Assembly: GCA_029641185.1 (NCBI GenBank)
Contig: JAPWGK010000022.1
Span: 620,001 to 684,000 of the forward strand
Direction of reading: 5' to 3'
Source of the DNA: Pseudofabraea citricarpa
Taxonomy: Eukaryota > Ascomycota > Leotiomycetes > Helotiales > Dermateaceae
DNA length: 64,000 nt
Part shown: positions 1 to 10,526 of the stretch, piece after piece
How positions within the stretch are numbered: the stretch's first letter is position 1
How the letters are laid out: every line of letters starts with the position of its first letter
Made by a program: the position numbers and the translations under genes
Notes under the pieces: generated by a model
Told to the model about the DNA's origin: nothing
Database searches by the model: none
What the model saw: only the letters and a program-made list of their open reading frames with translations

Positions 1-1148
1 GTCACCGATGCATACCCCGCACTTACTGGTGATATCATTATGGAGTACTCTTTTGGTTTCTCTTATAAACAACTACAGTCACATGACTTCGCCTCTTTTC
101 ATGAAGCATTTATGGCAATTGGATCTTCTGGTCATATCGCTTCTCAATTTCCTTGGTTTATCTCTGTATGTGCTTGAATCAATTCGAAGAATAACTGCTA
201 ATATCTGATAGCTTATGAACTCCGTCCCTGATTTTATTATCGAGAAGTTACAACCAGCTCTCATAAACTTGTTGACGCTCAAAAGAGTAAAGCTTCTCCT
301 TATGCTATCATAATGTTGACTGACAAATATAGGATCAATGGAACCTGGTTGCAAGAACTATTGCGGGAGAAAACCTTCAAGAGAAGACTTCCCATCGTAC
401 AATATTTCAGGAGATTCTTCAAAGCAAACTTCCTGACGAAGATAAAACCCAGCAGAGGTTAGCAGATGAAGCTCAAACAGTTGTTGGAGCTGGAGTCGAG
501 ACAACTTCTTTTGCACTTTGCGTTGGTACATTTCACATAACCAATACGCCAAGAATCTATGAAAGACTTCATAAAGAACTAGTTGAAGCATTTCCAGATC
601 AAACAGCAGCCCCAGATCTGTTGGTTTTGGAGCGCTTACCATATCTCAAAGCTTGTCTACAAGAGTCTCTTCGGCTTTCGTACGGTCTTTCTGCTCGAAA
701 CCCTAGAAAACATGACAAGTTTTTGCAATACAAGCGGCATATTATACCTGCCAAGACAATTGTATCAATGACAATTGTTGATGTACATCATGATGAGGAT
801 ATATTCCCAAACTCATATTCCTATATTCCAGAGAGATGGCTTAATGATCCGAAAACTTCTGATGGAACCCCTCTTGAACATTATTTAGTTGCTTTTGGCC
901 GAGGTCCGAGGGCTTGCTTAGGTATAAAGTAAGATAAAAATCTTGGTTGAAGAGTTTAGGAACTGACAGATTATAGTATGGCATGGGCAGAGATGTTCTT
1001 GGTTGCTGGAACGGTATTCAGGCAGTGGAAGTTTGAGCTATTCAAGACGGATGAGAGTGATGTCAAATTGGAGCACGATTTCTTTATTCCAAACCCAAAG
1101 TTAGACAGCAAAGGAGTTAGACTGATGGTCTCGAAGACAGATGATTGA
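1..1148 (+). CDS. Cytochrome P450, C-terminal two thirds (cut by window start)
   Basis: Haem monooxygenase, likely ER-bound; substrate unknown. The 5' end lies outside the window. Four exons, 1-165, 212-286, 333-928 and 977-1148, join in frame to 335 residues ending at TGA 1146-1148. The introns are 46, 46 and 48 bp with gtatgt, gtaaag and gtaaga donors. Seen in order: the I-helix motif AGVETT, the K-helix ExxR (ESLR), PERW, and the haem loop FGRGPRACLGIN with its cysteine ligand. The last intron splits the Asn codon right after CLGI. This motif set resembles the fungal trichodiene-oxygenase-like P450s, but assigning a CYP family needs a search. It converges on a second, broken P450 146 bp away. 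No stop or frameshift is seen, so it is probably functional. Confidence 0.9.
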
Positions 1149-1293
1149 TTTTCTTGGCAAATCGTTATTATGTACATAGTCAATCCTGTTTATTCTTATT
1201 GAGTATTATTTATAGAACTTAATCATTCTCACGAACTTTAACATTTACTGAGCGAACTAGTAGATAATATACAAATTTTCAAGCCATTCAGAC

Positions 1294-2275
1294 TTACTTA
1301 GTTCCATCTAATGTTAAATCAAAGCGACGAAATAGATTCGCAAAAACAAGGTATAGCTCAGTGTGTGCAAGACTATACATTATTAATTGGATGGCTCAGA
1401 ATTAAATCTCTACATCAACTTACTTGATGCCCAAGCATGCTCTTGGACCTTTTGAAAAAGGCACCCAATACTTTTCCTTCTCTTTAATATCATCTCTGAG
1501 CCATCTTTCAGGCACAAATTTCCTAGGGTCTTCCCATACAGACGAATGAGTTTGGGGGAATAAAACACCCATGCTCACGATTGTCTAACAAAGTCAATAT
1601 TAATCAAAAATCCCAAGCGTTCACATACATTTGGTGGAATTAAGCTTCCTGATATCATGGCACCGTCTTGAGGAACTTGTCGTGAATTTTCCGAGGTTGT
1701 TGTAGGGGCGATTCTTAATGATTCCTTGATTACTGCTGTCTGTGACTGTTAGAAAATTGACACTTATAGAGGGATCGAGGCGAATTACCAGATATGGCAA
1801 TTTCTGTAAATCGCGATATTTCGGCCTGTCGTTAAGCGACGGCCAGGCTTCTTTCAATTCAGCTTTTAGTCGCTTATAAAAGTGTGGCTGTCTGACTGTC
1901 TCAAAAGTGCCACACTCCATCGTCGCCCCTGTTGTATCAGTTCCTGCCATTACTAAAGCGATTGCTTCTTCTAGAAGGCTACCATGGGAAGGAACCGGAT
2001 GGCCTTTTTGAGCAGAAGGATCTAATAAGCTTGTGTAGATTATGGGATATTCAGCATCTATCGCCAGCTTTGGATCTTTACGTAGTTTTGTAATTTGTTG
2101 ATCATACAGCTAGAATTCGTCAGAACTTTGACTCTATATGTGACAAAAGCCTTACCGCTCTCATTTGAGTAAAGCCTACTATAGATGGGAGTAATTTTGA
2201 AGTCAGTGACATTGGCAAGTAAATTGCTGCTGCTCTCAATGGTGCAAGATGTTTGAATACCATGAATAGCTCCAT
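1294..2275 (-). pseudogene. Cytochrome P450 relic, both ends missing
   Basis: Exons on the minus strand at 2275-2156, 2109-1789, 1739-1629, 1584-1424 and 1372-1294 join cleanly through 44-51 bp introns to about 263 residues. Core motifs are intact: AGTDTT (I-helix), KESLR (ExxR), PERW, and FSKGPRACLGIN (haem-binding Cys). The frame before the Met at 2275 soon reaches a stop, and I find no upstream exons for the ~190 N-terminal residues (membrane anchor, PPGP region). The C-terminus stops at LDGTK, about 35-40 residues shorter than the neighbouring P450. A gtaagt donor overlaps that stop, but splicing there adds only a few residues. The long clean frame suggests recent truncation rather than old decay. 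A missed 5' exon is the alternative. Confidence 0.7.
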
Positions 2276-5176
2276 GATTATTTTGGACTGATATGTATTT
2301 AAATATTGAGAGGCTCTCTAAGAGTGATTGAGTATATAAAAGGATTGATATCAATCTCCTTCGCCTGTGATTTTCGGCTACGAGCAGTCAACCTGGTGTA
2401 GATAATTTTTCAAGTTGTGATTGAAACTGAAGACAAGGTTGATGATAGAGATGAGAGGTGGGTAAAGTGTAAATTTGTATTGGTCAGATACATGGCATTA
2501 CCTCCATAATTACTCAATTAGTGCGGCGCCGCCTTGAACACACGCGGTCACCCTCTGTGGTCGTGCATCACGTGACACAAAGAGTGCCACCCACAACTTC
2601 CAACCCACGATCTCAGCTTGTTCTTTTCTCCTTCGCTGCTCATAACTTTCGATCAGGCACCACTACTACCAAGCACTCTGTCCCTGTAAGTACAATCTCT
2701 CTATTTTATCAATCTCTTGATTTCATGTCGACCCCTCCGCCATTCTCGGAGCCACCGCACGCGACGCGGCGCGAAAGATCTCTCACGGGAGATGGATGAC
2801 CCATACATAGAGCACAGCAAACGATGGCACGATCAAAGCGGACCTCGCACGAATATCAATTGTACAGGCCAGTCGAAGTTCGCGCCCAGAGCTCCTGAAT
2901 CGAGCTATTGGCAGCCTAACTATTTTCAGTGTGTGAGATGTAGGTCCGTGGAAGCGGGACAGAACTAAAGCACGCGCATCTCTTTTAGTTCAGTCCAACG
3001 CACGGCTCAAGACCGAGCACAACACAAATCGAGTTAGTATACGAACTTGAAGAGGTATCGCCACAATTATGGCTGGCTCTGAGACCGGACCAAACAATCA
3101 CGGATAAACAACGTTCACTAGATGATGTACTGTTTGCATCAGGATAATAGCGAGCTTGGGTCAACATAATAAGGAATCTCCAATCACGTCCCTAGACTGG
3201 TCTGTTATTTCTCATTTAAGTATTCATTATATATAACCTCTTAGTTTGAGGGAGTATGTTCCGCGGCTCTATATAAACTAAGGAAAGTAATAATCTTAGA
3301 TTTTTATTACACATTATAACAGCCTAAGGAAACATTGTACCAGCCTTGCCACAATCGAATTTAAGGGTTGAAATGTATTCTAGTGAGACACATTTCACTT
3401 GATTTTATGCAACTTTAAAATGTTGCTTAACGCAAGTTATCACTTGACTTTAATCGAATCATGTTCTTCTAAGAAAGATTACTAATTCCAAAAATAGAAG
3501 CTCGAATTTGATAGTTCCAAAAGTACCGTTTTCTCGGGTGTCACAAATTTTGGGTATTTTTTGTCAGCAAGTTGTGAAACCACTAAATATGAATATTAAC
3601 TACTTCTCCCACTTTATCAGACCCTTCAAACCCACCAACAGCAACTCAAACTAGTACCGGTTCCACCAACTTTAAAGTCTTACCTTAAGAACTTACACCA
3701 ACTAGTAAAAGATCCATCTCAATACACATGTCCTACAGAACAATTAGTTGTACTTCAGTTACATCAAACCTTGACCCAAGTATGTGTAATTTTGGTATCA
3801 TCTATAGTCTCACAACTATCTCATCAGGTAACCACTTCTACTCCTTTATCCCACCTAAATTAACCCATTGCAAAATCTAGCTCCAGACTTTTAACTCTTA
3901 TCATCCAAACTTAGTCCCAAAGCTAAATATTACCTTGTTGCAGGAAGCACCAAACAATCATTCTCAAGCTGCCAAGTTAGTACATACAAGATTCATCGGA
4001 GTTCTAAGCAAAATATACTTAGCATTTACTTTCTGACATCTGCCAACTCTACCCTTGAAAATTTAACTCGAATACGAGTTATCAAAACGACGGTCTGTAC
4101 TCAGCCCCAACGCTAACTGATGACATTTGGCAGACGTTGAATTGTACATAAGCCCCTCGGAGGATAATGCGGCTTACTAGCTTTTTGTGATGTAATACAG
4201 CTACTGAAATTATACTCAACTATTTCACTCGTGGTAAGGTAGAGATATCTCATCCGTTTATTGGGTGATTGATTTTAAAATAGGCTGAAATGAAATTCGC
4301 AACACTGCGCTGAAAAAATTTCTTCGTCCAATGTCTTTCTGATCCATTTGTTCGGACCTCGCAAGAACCAGGGTTCCTCGCCTAAATTATTAGAGTTAAG
4401 TCAAGCGCGCCACGTTCGCATAGAACAGCTCATCGAGCGTGATATCAGGAACTCTGCCGACCTTCTAAAACAAGCTTATATTATGGGGTGAACCTATTTT
4501 GGTAACACATTTGCGCATCTTCAACATGGCGCCTGACAGTTCTTGTACTACAAAATGTCACAGTGTGGAATCTAGAACTTCGGATGGATGCACAAACAAG
4601 ACGAGTGACGTCACATTCTACTTGAAGTCAATAACGACGTCTGATCATAGAGAAACTTTGGCATTGAAAAGAAAAATGAGGCTCGTATCGCTATGACGGT
4701 CAGTTAATATGTGGCGTGCTAAAGCTGAAGAGCATCTTGTGGTTGGCTTTTTTAGCTGCGGGAAGCTGATTGACTAACCAAAAACTCCCAACACAACAAT
4801 GGGCACAACGGCCAAGGCCTGAGTCCCTTGTCGCCACTAGTGGCACATTTTTGTGGCGTCGAATCCAGCTATGACAGAAGGTAAGCAGCAGCCTTAAATC
4901 CTTTCATCATCATGTACAATGCAGATCTTTCCATTTTCTTTTCACGAAATCTTATTAATTGCCTGCCCAGCAAAGTATTTCTCGCAAGCCATCTCCGTCG
5001 GGTCTACCTTGCGATCAAAGGGAATTTTTCAACATGGAGAGTTTCTGATATTGAAATACCAGCTCGTTCCTAGAATTTCCCTTTCTCAATCAAGTGTTCT
5101 AACTAAATCTTGTCATTCATTCGCAAGCCAGTCTTGACAGATAATCTTTTCTTCTTTTCCTCCCTCAACTTTCACC
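2276..5176. other. Gene-poor intergenic stretch with a GC-richer patch
   Basis: No convincing gene. At 2521-2960 the sequence is GC-richer and looks like a promoter, CT-rich leader and first codons (ATG near 2724 after a gtaagt-like site). The frame closes after about 25 codons and nothing recognisable follows, so it may be the stump of a lost gene. The rest (2960-5100) is AT-richer, with short frames showing no family signature. The last ~100 bases are CT-rich leader of the peroxidase gene. Confidence 0.5.
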
Positions 5177-6451
5177 ATGAGGGTATCTACAATTCTACTC
5201 GCGACAGTCGTTGGCGTTATGGCATGTCCTGGAATGGACAGAGCCATGCGTGAAATAAACGATAAATACACAAAAAGAACCATCGGCGAGCGAGCGGATT
5301 CGAATGATTCTGATGAATTAATTGGAGATCTCGCCACAAACGGAGCTACGACACCAGTCGGCCAAGCAATAAAAGATATCATAGTTGGTGATGCCAACCC
5401 TGAGAGCACCGCAACTTTTGGACTACTATCAACGGCAGCTTGCCTTCTTCCGGGTGCGGATACATGTTGCATTTGGAAAGTCATAGCAGTAGAGATGGAG
5501 GCAAAGTTTAGAGGAAGTGCTGGGCGTTGCAATGGCTTTGCTCGTGGAGCAGTCCGACTTGGATTCCACGACGCCGGTACCTGGTCAAAGTCTACTGGAT
5601 TCGGTGGTGCAGATGGAAGCATAATTCTGGCTGGTGAGATGTCTCGTTCTGAGAATAATGGACTTCAAGAGATTGTGGCTGTCACTCAAGGTTGGTATAA
5701 TAAATACAAGTCTTACGGAGTCAGCATGGCCGATCTTATTCAGATGGGAGCTACCGTCGCAACAGTAGTATGCCCTCTCGGACCACGGATTCGTTCTTTC
5801 GTTGGTCGCAAAGACAGCTCGACCCCTAATGCAGACGGACTTCTTCCTGATGTATTCGCCAGTGCCGATTCTCTTGTAAAGCTCTTCGAGGACAAAACCA
5901 TCAAGGCCCATGGGTTGACAGCATTGCTTGGGGCTCACACAACCAGCCAGCAACGTTTTGTTGATACATCTCGAGCTACAGATCCACAAGATAGTACACC
6001 TGGAGTTTGGGATGTTCTATTTTATGGCCAAACTCTTGGGACTGTTGCTACACCACCACGTGTGTTCAAATTTCCTAGTGATGTAGTTCTTTCAACACAT
6101 CCAAAACTTTCAGAAGAGTGGCAAGAATTTGCTGGTCCTGGTGGACAAGAACACTGGAATGAGGTTTGTCATCTTCATTACTCTTTAATACCCGCTAACA
6201 ATTACCAGGACTTTGCGAGAGAATATGTACGACTAAGTTTGCTTGGTGTTAATAATATTAACCAGCTTAAAGAGTGCAGCAAGGTTTTACCTGTGGCAAT
6301 CAAGGGTTTTACTAATCCGGATCAAAAGGCAATTGACAAGTGGCTTAATGATCTTACTTTACCTCTGGATACAGTGAGAAAGGTTGGACAAGCCATGAGA
6401 GATGGGTCACTTTTAGATAGTTTGTTGTCTCTTTTGGGTTTGAAGCATTAG
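5177..6451 (+). CDS. Secreted class II haem peroxidase (AA2-type)
   Basis: Extracellular peroxidase of the plant/fungal superfamily, using H2O2 to oxidise phenolic or other donors. Residues 1-16 form a signal peptide ending ...VGVMA. Distal haem residues R127 and H131 sit in RLGFHDAGTW, with D132 the likely distal Ca2+ ligand; proximal H254 lies in TALLGAHTTS; PNADGLLPD is the usual substrate-channel segment. The 424-codon frame runs unbroken, but 6164-6208 (gtttgt...gctaac...accag, 45 bp) has all the signs of an in-frame intron. Removing it joins HWNE to DFAREYVRLSLLGV as in relatives and gives 409 residues. ATG 5177 follows a CT-rich leader with caccATG context. Whether it oxidises Mn2+ or lignin cannot be told; ascomycete members are mostly uncharacterised. 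Confidence 0.92.
   Translation: MRVSTILLATVVGVMACPGMDRAMREINDKYTKRTIGERADSNDSDELIGDLATNGATTPVGQAIKDIIVGDANPESTATFGLLSTAACLLPGADTCCIWKVIAVEMEAKFRGSAGRCNGFARGAVRLGFHDAGTWSKSTGFGGADGSIILAGEMSRSENNGLQEIVAVTQGWYNKYKSYGVSMADLIQMGATVATVVCPLGPRIRSFVGRKDSSTPNADGLLPDVFASADSLVKLFEDKTIKAHGLTALLGAHTTSQQRFVDTSRATDPQDSTPGVWDVLFYGQTLGTVATPPRVFKFPSDVVLSTHPKLSEEWQEFAGPGGQEHWNEVCHLHYSLIPANNYQDFAREYVRLSLLGVNNINQLKECSKVLPVAIKGFTNPDQKAIDKWLNDLTLPLDTVRKVGQAMRDGSLLDSLLSLLGLKH
6164..6208 (+). other. In-frame 45-bp intron within the peroxidase gene
   Basis: gtttgt donor, gctaac branch-point-like motif and accag acceptor. The length is a multiple of three with no stop, so automatic gene finding may read through it. 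The 15 residues it would add fall inside a conserved helix. Confidence 0.75.
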
Positions 6452-6899
6452 ATATCCTTTCATTTCATGTAGACATAATTTTTGGTAAATCATTTATAAC
6501 AGAAGAGCGTTTTTAGATCATGTGATCTGATTCAATAGCGTGTTATCAATTGCCTCTGCATCTTTAAATTAACCACCTAGTAAACCAGTCTTTTTAGCTC
6601 GTGTAATTTGATATAAGATGAGTGAGTGTGCATTATTTCAGGTGCCGCAAATCACTCGTAAATTCATACCAAGACCGGCTAAAAGGAGGCTAATGATACC
6701 AATCCATCTGCAATAATTCTAAAGACACGGAAGAACATATGAGAGTGGCGGTTCGTATTATTATTTAGTATTGCCAAGTCCGGCTGAAGTCTAGACTAGT
6801 TGCGGTCAAAGATTAAGCGAGCAACGGTCCAGACGCCATATTATGCAAGCCATCGGACACAGCGTTCGTTTACTAAAGATTGGGAGAAAATATTGTTGA
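6452..6899. other. Intergenic; 3' flank of peroxidase and promoter side of the next gene
   Basis: No coding signal. No clear repeat. Confidence 0.5.
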
Positions 6900-6907
6900 T
6901 ATAAATA
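6900..6907 (+). promoter_or_regulatory. TATA box of the small secreted protein gene
   Basis: tataaata, 58 bp before the chosen ATG at 6965. Confidence 0.45.
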
Positions 6908-6964
6908 TCCAGTAACCTATTCCTTTACTTGCTGATTGACTGTCAAACAACTCCTCGCGTCAAT

Positions 6965-7556
6965 ATGGCACCTTCTATAAACTTCTTCTCAGGATGGCTC
7001 TTGATCACAACTTTTATGGCACAACTTCAATTTTCTTGTGCTACAGTCCTCCAACTCGAAGCAAGACATAAACATTCAAAATGCGCTGTAACTGGAGCTC
7101 TTTCCATCCTTACCAATGCCCCAGCCCCTGCTTCAACATTTTGTAGCAGGTACCTCCATATCAAGGATAAGACTGTAACGTTAAAGGATATTCTTACAAG
7201 AGAGTATGTGCATCTTCTCAAGCTTGAATTTATCTAACTAAGTTTCAGTGATACAACTGTGACCATTCTCACTACTATAACACTCATTGGAGAACCCGAA
7301 AAAAGAACTGCAATGCCTGAAGGTATAATTAGGAAGCGTAGCGACCAACTTGACGCGGATCTTAAGAAATATCCGAGAAAAACAATTGCCAGTGCTTGCT
7401 CATGCTTAAGCCTCCAGCCGAATACTGTCACCAAAACTAAGTATACGAAAACCATTGTAAGTATTACAAATTGTTGTTTTGAAAAAGGCTGACATATAAA
7501 AGGAGGGAGAATTGACATCGGTGACAATTCCGATTACAACAACGGTCTTTTTATAA
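6965..7556 (+). CDS. Small secreted fungal protein (FCS-YL / ACSCL pattern)
   Basis: Three exons, 6965-7203, 7249-7456 and 7503-7556, join in frame to 166 residues. The introns are 45 bp (gtatgt...tttcag) and 46 bp (gtaagt...ggctgac...aaaag). Residues 1-26 look like a signal peptide. The mature part has FCSRYL, Thr-rich VT-repeat segments, a KYP segment and ACSCL followed by T-rich sequence, ending in ITTTVFL. This layout recurs in many ascomycete secreted proteins of unknown function. I chose ATG 6965 over the in-frame upstream ATG-like start near 6929 because it places the signal peptide at the N-terminus and follows a TATA box. No catalytic motif. Role unknown; cell wall or host interface is a guess. 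Confidence 0.65.
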
Positions 7557-8124
7557 TCTCGCCTTGCAGGATGGTTTGAAGTCAAGATTAAGAAGATCAC
7601 AGAACAATGAAAAGTTTTTAAGGCTATTGCAAATATGTAGTATTTACTTTTACTATACACAGATGCTCTGAGTGGGCTCTCGATCTTTAGATACATATAA
7701 ATCCCGAATAACAGTTTGCCTCCTATATGCTGAATTCTATGTAGAGACTGAATTTGAATTTTCTTTTATAATGATAAGTTGTCAAGCTGAAAATGCTATG
7801 AATTAGATTACCGACAGGCCGTTGTTAAGGCTAAGTGAGAGCAATCTTCTAAAAGAAAAATCGAGGAAATAGAACTATGAGACGAATATTATATAGATTA
7901 AATCGAGTGTTGAAGTTTTATAATTACAGTTCGTAGCCGTGCTGGTGTGAAGGCCATCCCTGCGAAGCCACAGAATAGCAAGGCGTTATAGCTTGATGAC
8001 ACTTAAGCCCCATTCAAACCTACTACTAAATATTTAATCGGACGCGAGTTAATAAAACATGAATTCTCGGTAACTAACAAAAACGTGAATTATGAGTACC
8101 GTTTGGTGAAGAGCTGTTTTCATT
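7557..8124. other. Intergenic between convergent genes
   Basis: AT-rich 3' flanks of the secreted-protein gene and the MFS gene. No gene, RNA or repeat recognised. Confidence 0.5.
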
Positions 8125-9542
8125 TTATGTATAAAAAAGTAGTTTTGGTCCACTTCTAATTAAGCGAAGGCTAAGGAAAAGTGCTGCAGAACTGGCAAAA
8201 CAACACCCGCAGAACAGCTGAACGCCAAGATAGGAACCGGTATTTTGAATAATTGCACCGCCGATAGGAGTTCCTATTAACATTGCCACAGACACAAGTG
8301 ATAAACACATACCCAAGCGGGTTCCAAATAAACGTAAATCTGGAGTGATAATCATCATCGCTACTGGTGCCATGGACACCAAAACCCCAGAAAAGAACCC
8401 TATAAATGCTGACAGCACAATTATACCTTCACTGCTATGCACAGCGATCCAGCAATAAGCGAGTAGAGCCGTTATACTCACCCAAGGAACAAGTACGTTG
8501 ATTGGCCCAACGAGATCGGCGAAAAAGTTCGGGACCAGCCGACCGAAAGTTGAGGCAGCGTTAAAGATGGACAAAAGGTAAAAGGCAAGATCTTCGTTGA
8601 TGAATCCACCTTGAAGGGCGTATGGTTGAACGAACACCGGGAAGAGATAGAAGCCAAGAAAACCCAGACAGACTGCAGAGACCTGGATGACGTATTGAAT
8701 TTCCTTGAAAGCAGACAATTGTAGTAAGGTTCTTTTCTCTTTTGGAGGGAACCGGACCTTCATTGTACCGACAGAGATTGAATTGGTCGCTAAACATACA
8801 AATCCGAGTACACGTGTTGCCCACGGAAATCCGATGCTCTGCTGAAGTCGACGGAATATGATCGGGTATAGGACTCCACCAATGCTACTTCCAGAGGCTG
8901 CGATCCCATTGGCGAGGGCCCTTCTCTTCTCAAAATATTGTGGCAATACAACAACAGACGGCACGAACAGGCACCCAGCACCGATACCGACGCAGAACCC
9001 TTGAGCCAGTATGAATTGCCAATATCGAGTGGCGAGGCTAGTCATCATCAACCCAAATACCATCAAGAAAGTACCAGTTGGAAGCAATAGATGAAAATAT
9101 CCGGCATCGAAAAGAGGGCCGCTCACAATGCCAACAAACATTGGGAGAGCTGATTGAATAGATCCGATCCAGGCGATGGAAGATGGAGACAAGTCTGAGA
9201 GGAGGTTTTGTTCATAGAAAGTTTGAAAGGCACCGAAAGAATTGACCAAACCACTAAACGAAAGTATGAGCAACCAATATTCAAGAGGAGGAACGCAACT
9301 TACGATGAGTTGAAAACGAGGAAGAAGGCTCCTAAAACCTGGAGCCAGGCAGTGAGACCATGATCGAAATTATTTTCTGCATTACTATATCCTGCATTGT
9401 TCTCCTCTGTCTTCGGAGCACCTGCAATCTCGGATGGATTACCTTCTATTTGGCTCTTGCTAGAAACCCCGGTGGTCGTCTCCGGCGTGTCCCAACTCTC
9501 TTCGTCTAACCCTCTGGTATCTTCCTCGGTTGATTTTTCCAT
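8125..9542 (-). CDS. MFS transporter, monocarboxylate-transporter-like
   Basis: Twelve-helix major facilitator of the fungal MCT-like type, probably in the plasma membrane. Two exons, 9542-9304 and 9253-8125, give 455 residues. The 50-bp intron (gtaagt...tttag) falls inside the first helix and splicing restores the family signature SSGLVNSFGAFQTFYE. A hydrophilic, acidic N-terminus of ~60 residues precedes the helices. The loop 2-3 and YFEKRRALANG regions are typical. It diverges from the isocyanide synthase gene across ~1 kb, so export of the cluster product or uptake of a precursor is a reasonable inference. Many MCT-like proteins have no known substrate, so this is context only. Confidence 0.9.
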
Positions 9543-10526
9543 CTTCCTGTGTGAAGGTAGATGCTCGTTGGCTGATTAAGTGATGATTGTGACTTGCTGA
9601 TTCTTGACACAGTTAAGATGTTGAGCGAAGAGATGAATCATGAGATTCTACGGTCGGAGAAAGCGAGTGAATTGCTGACTGTGTTCTAACCTAACTTGGA
9701 AGGTATCAATTAGCTGACAAATGTCCTCTTACGCTCAGGATCGTCGGGGGGATAACTTCCGATTCGTAAAAGTCCCTGTCATATTCTGACGCGACAAACA
9801 CCTGAGTGGATGATATGATATGTATGAAATTAAATCAAGAAGTTGGGGACCCCGGGGTCGGGTGGCTCCGCGTGCACGGTGCACTATGCAGGGGGTAATA
9901 AGCACCTCACATCTTGCTAAGGTTATTCGCTCGTTTCGCAAGGCCAATGAGAGATATACATAGAATTTTTTGTTTATAATAATCCTACTTCCTCGAGTGA
10001 TATAGATCACCTTTTACGTATATCTCATCTTATATATTATATAAACTTATTATAATTATTATAATAAAATAATAATCACGTTATAAAATATTCCTTTATT
10101 TTATTAAAATGTCTCTTTTAAAAACTAATGTAATATAATTTATTTACTCAGTTAAAAGTCTTAGAATAAATATTTTCCTAGTCATTTATATATGAAATCT
10201 AAAAACCCCCACGTTATTATTTACGTGAGAATTATTATACTCTATCAGACTAGGGAATTTATTCCTCCGCTTATGAAATAACTTGCATCGTATTACTTCC
10301 TTGCCTCTAAATCGTACCATATAAGTTGTGTTGAATCAAAATGTGAAAGACGAGACGAGGAGACTAAGAGGTCCAAAGGGAAGCGCGAAACGAGATCGTT
10401 AAGGTAAGAGGAAATAGTAGTTGCAGGCGGACTAGTATATATATCCCGATACATTAGTCTAATATCAAGCTACAACTGCTTTCTTAGACACCAAGCTTGT
10501 CATTTTACGTTGTTAAGCCTTCCATC
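9543..10526. promoter_or_regulatory. Shared divergent promoter region, MFS / isocyanide synthase
   Basis: Both genes read outward from this 984-bp space. It contains a GC-rich patch at 9840-9895 with palindromes, then a very AT-rich stretch at 10010-10260. A TATA-like tatatatat lies at about 10435-10444, some 85 bp before the synthase ATG. I looked for a clear copper-response or Zn2Cys6 consensus and could not support one. Confidence 0.5.
9848..9884. promoter_or_regulatory. Palindrome cluster, candidate operator
   Basis: GACCCCGGGGTC (9848-9859) is a perfect 12-bp palindrome. It is followed by GTGCAC (9872-9877) and an overlapping second GTGCAC one helical step later (9879-9884). They stand out in otherwise AT-rich DNA within the divergent promoter, so they are candidate binding sites for a dimeric regulator. 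No regulator gene is seen in the cluster. Confidence 0.35.

Noticed and set aside
5113..5989. Minus-strand frames of 169 and 134 codons
   Set aside because: Antisense to the peroxidase; composition follows the complementary gene.
10497..10526. N-terminal extension of the isocyanide synthase frame
   Set aside because: It begins at TTG, not ATG; a eukaryotic gene should start at ATG 10527.
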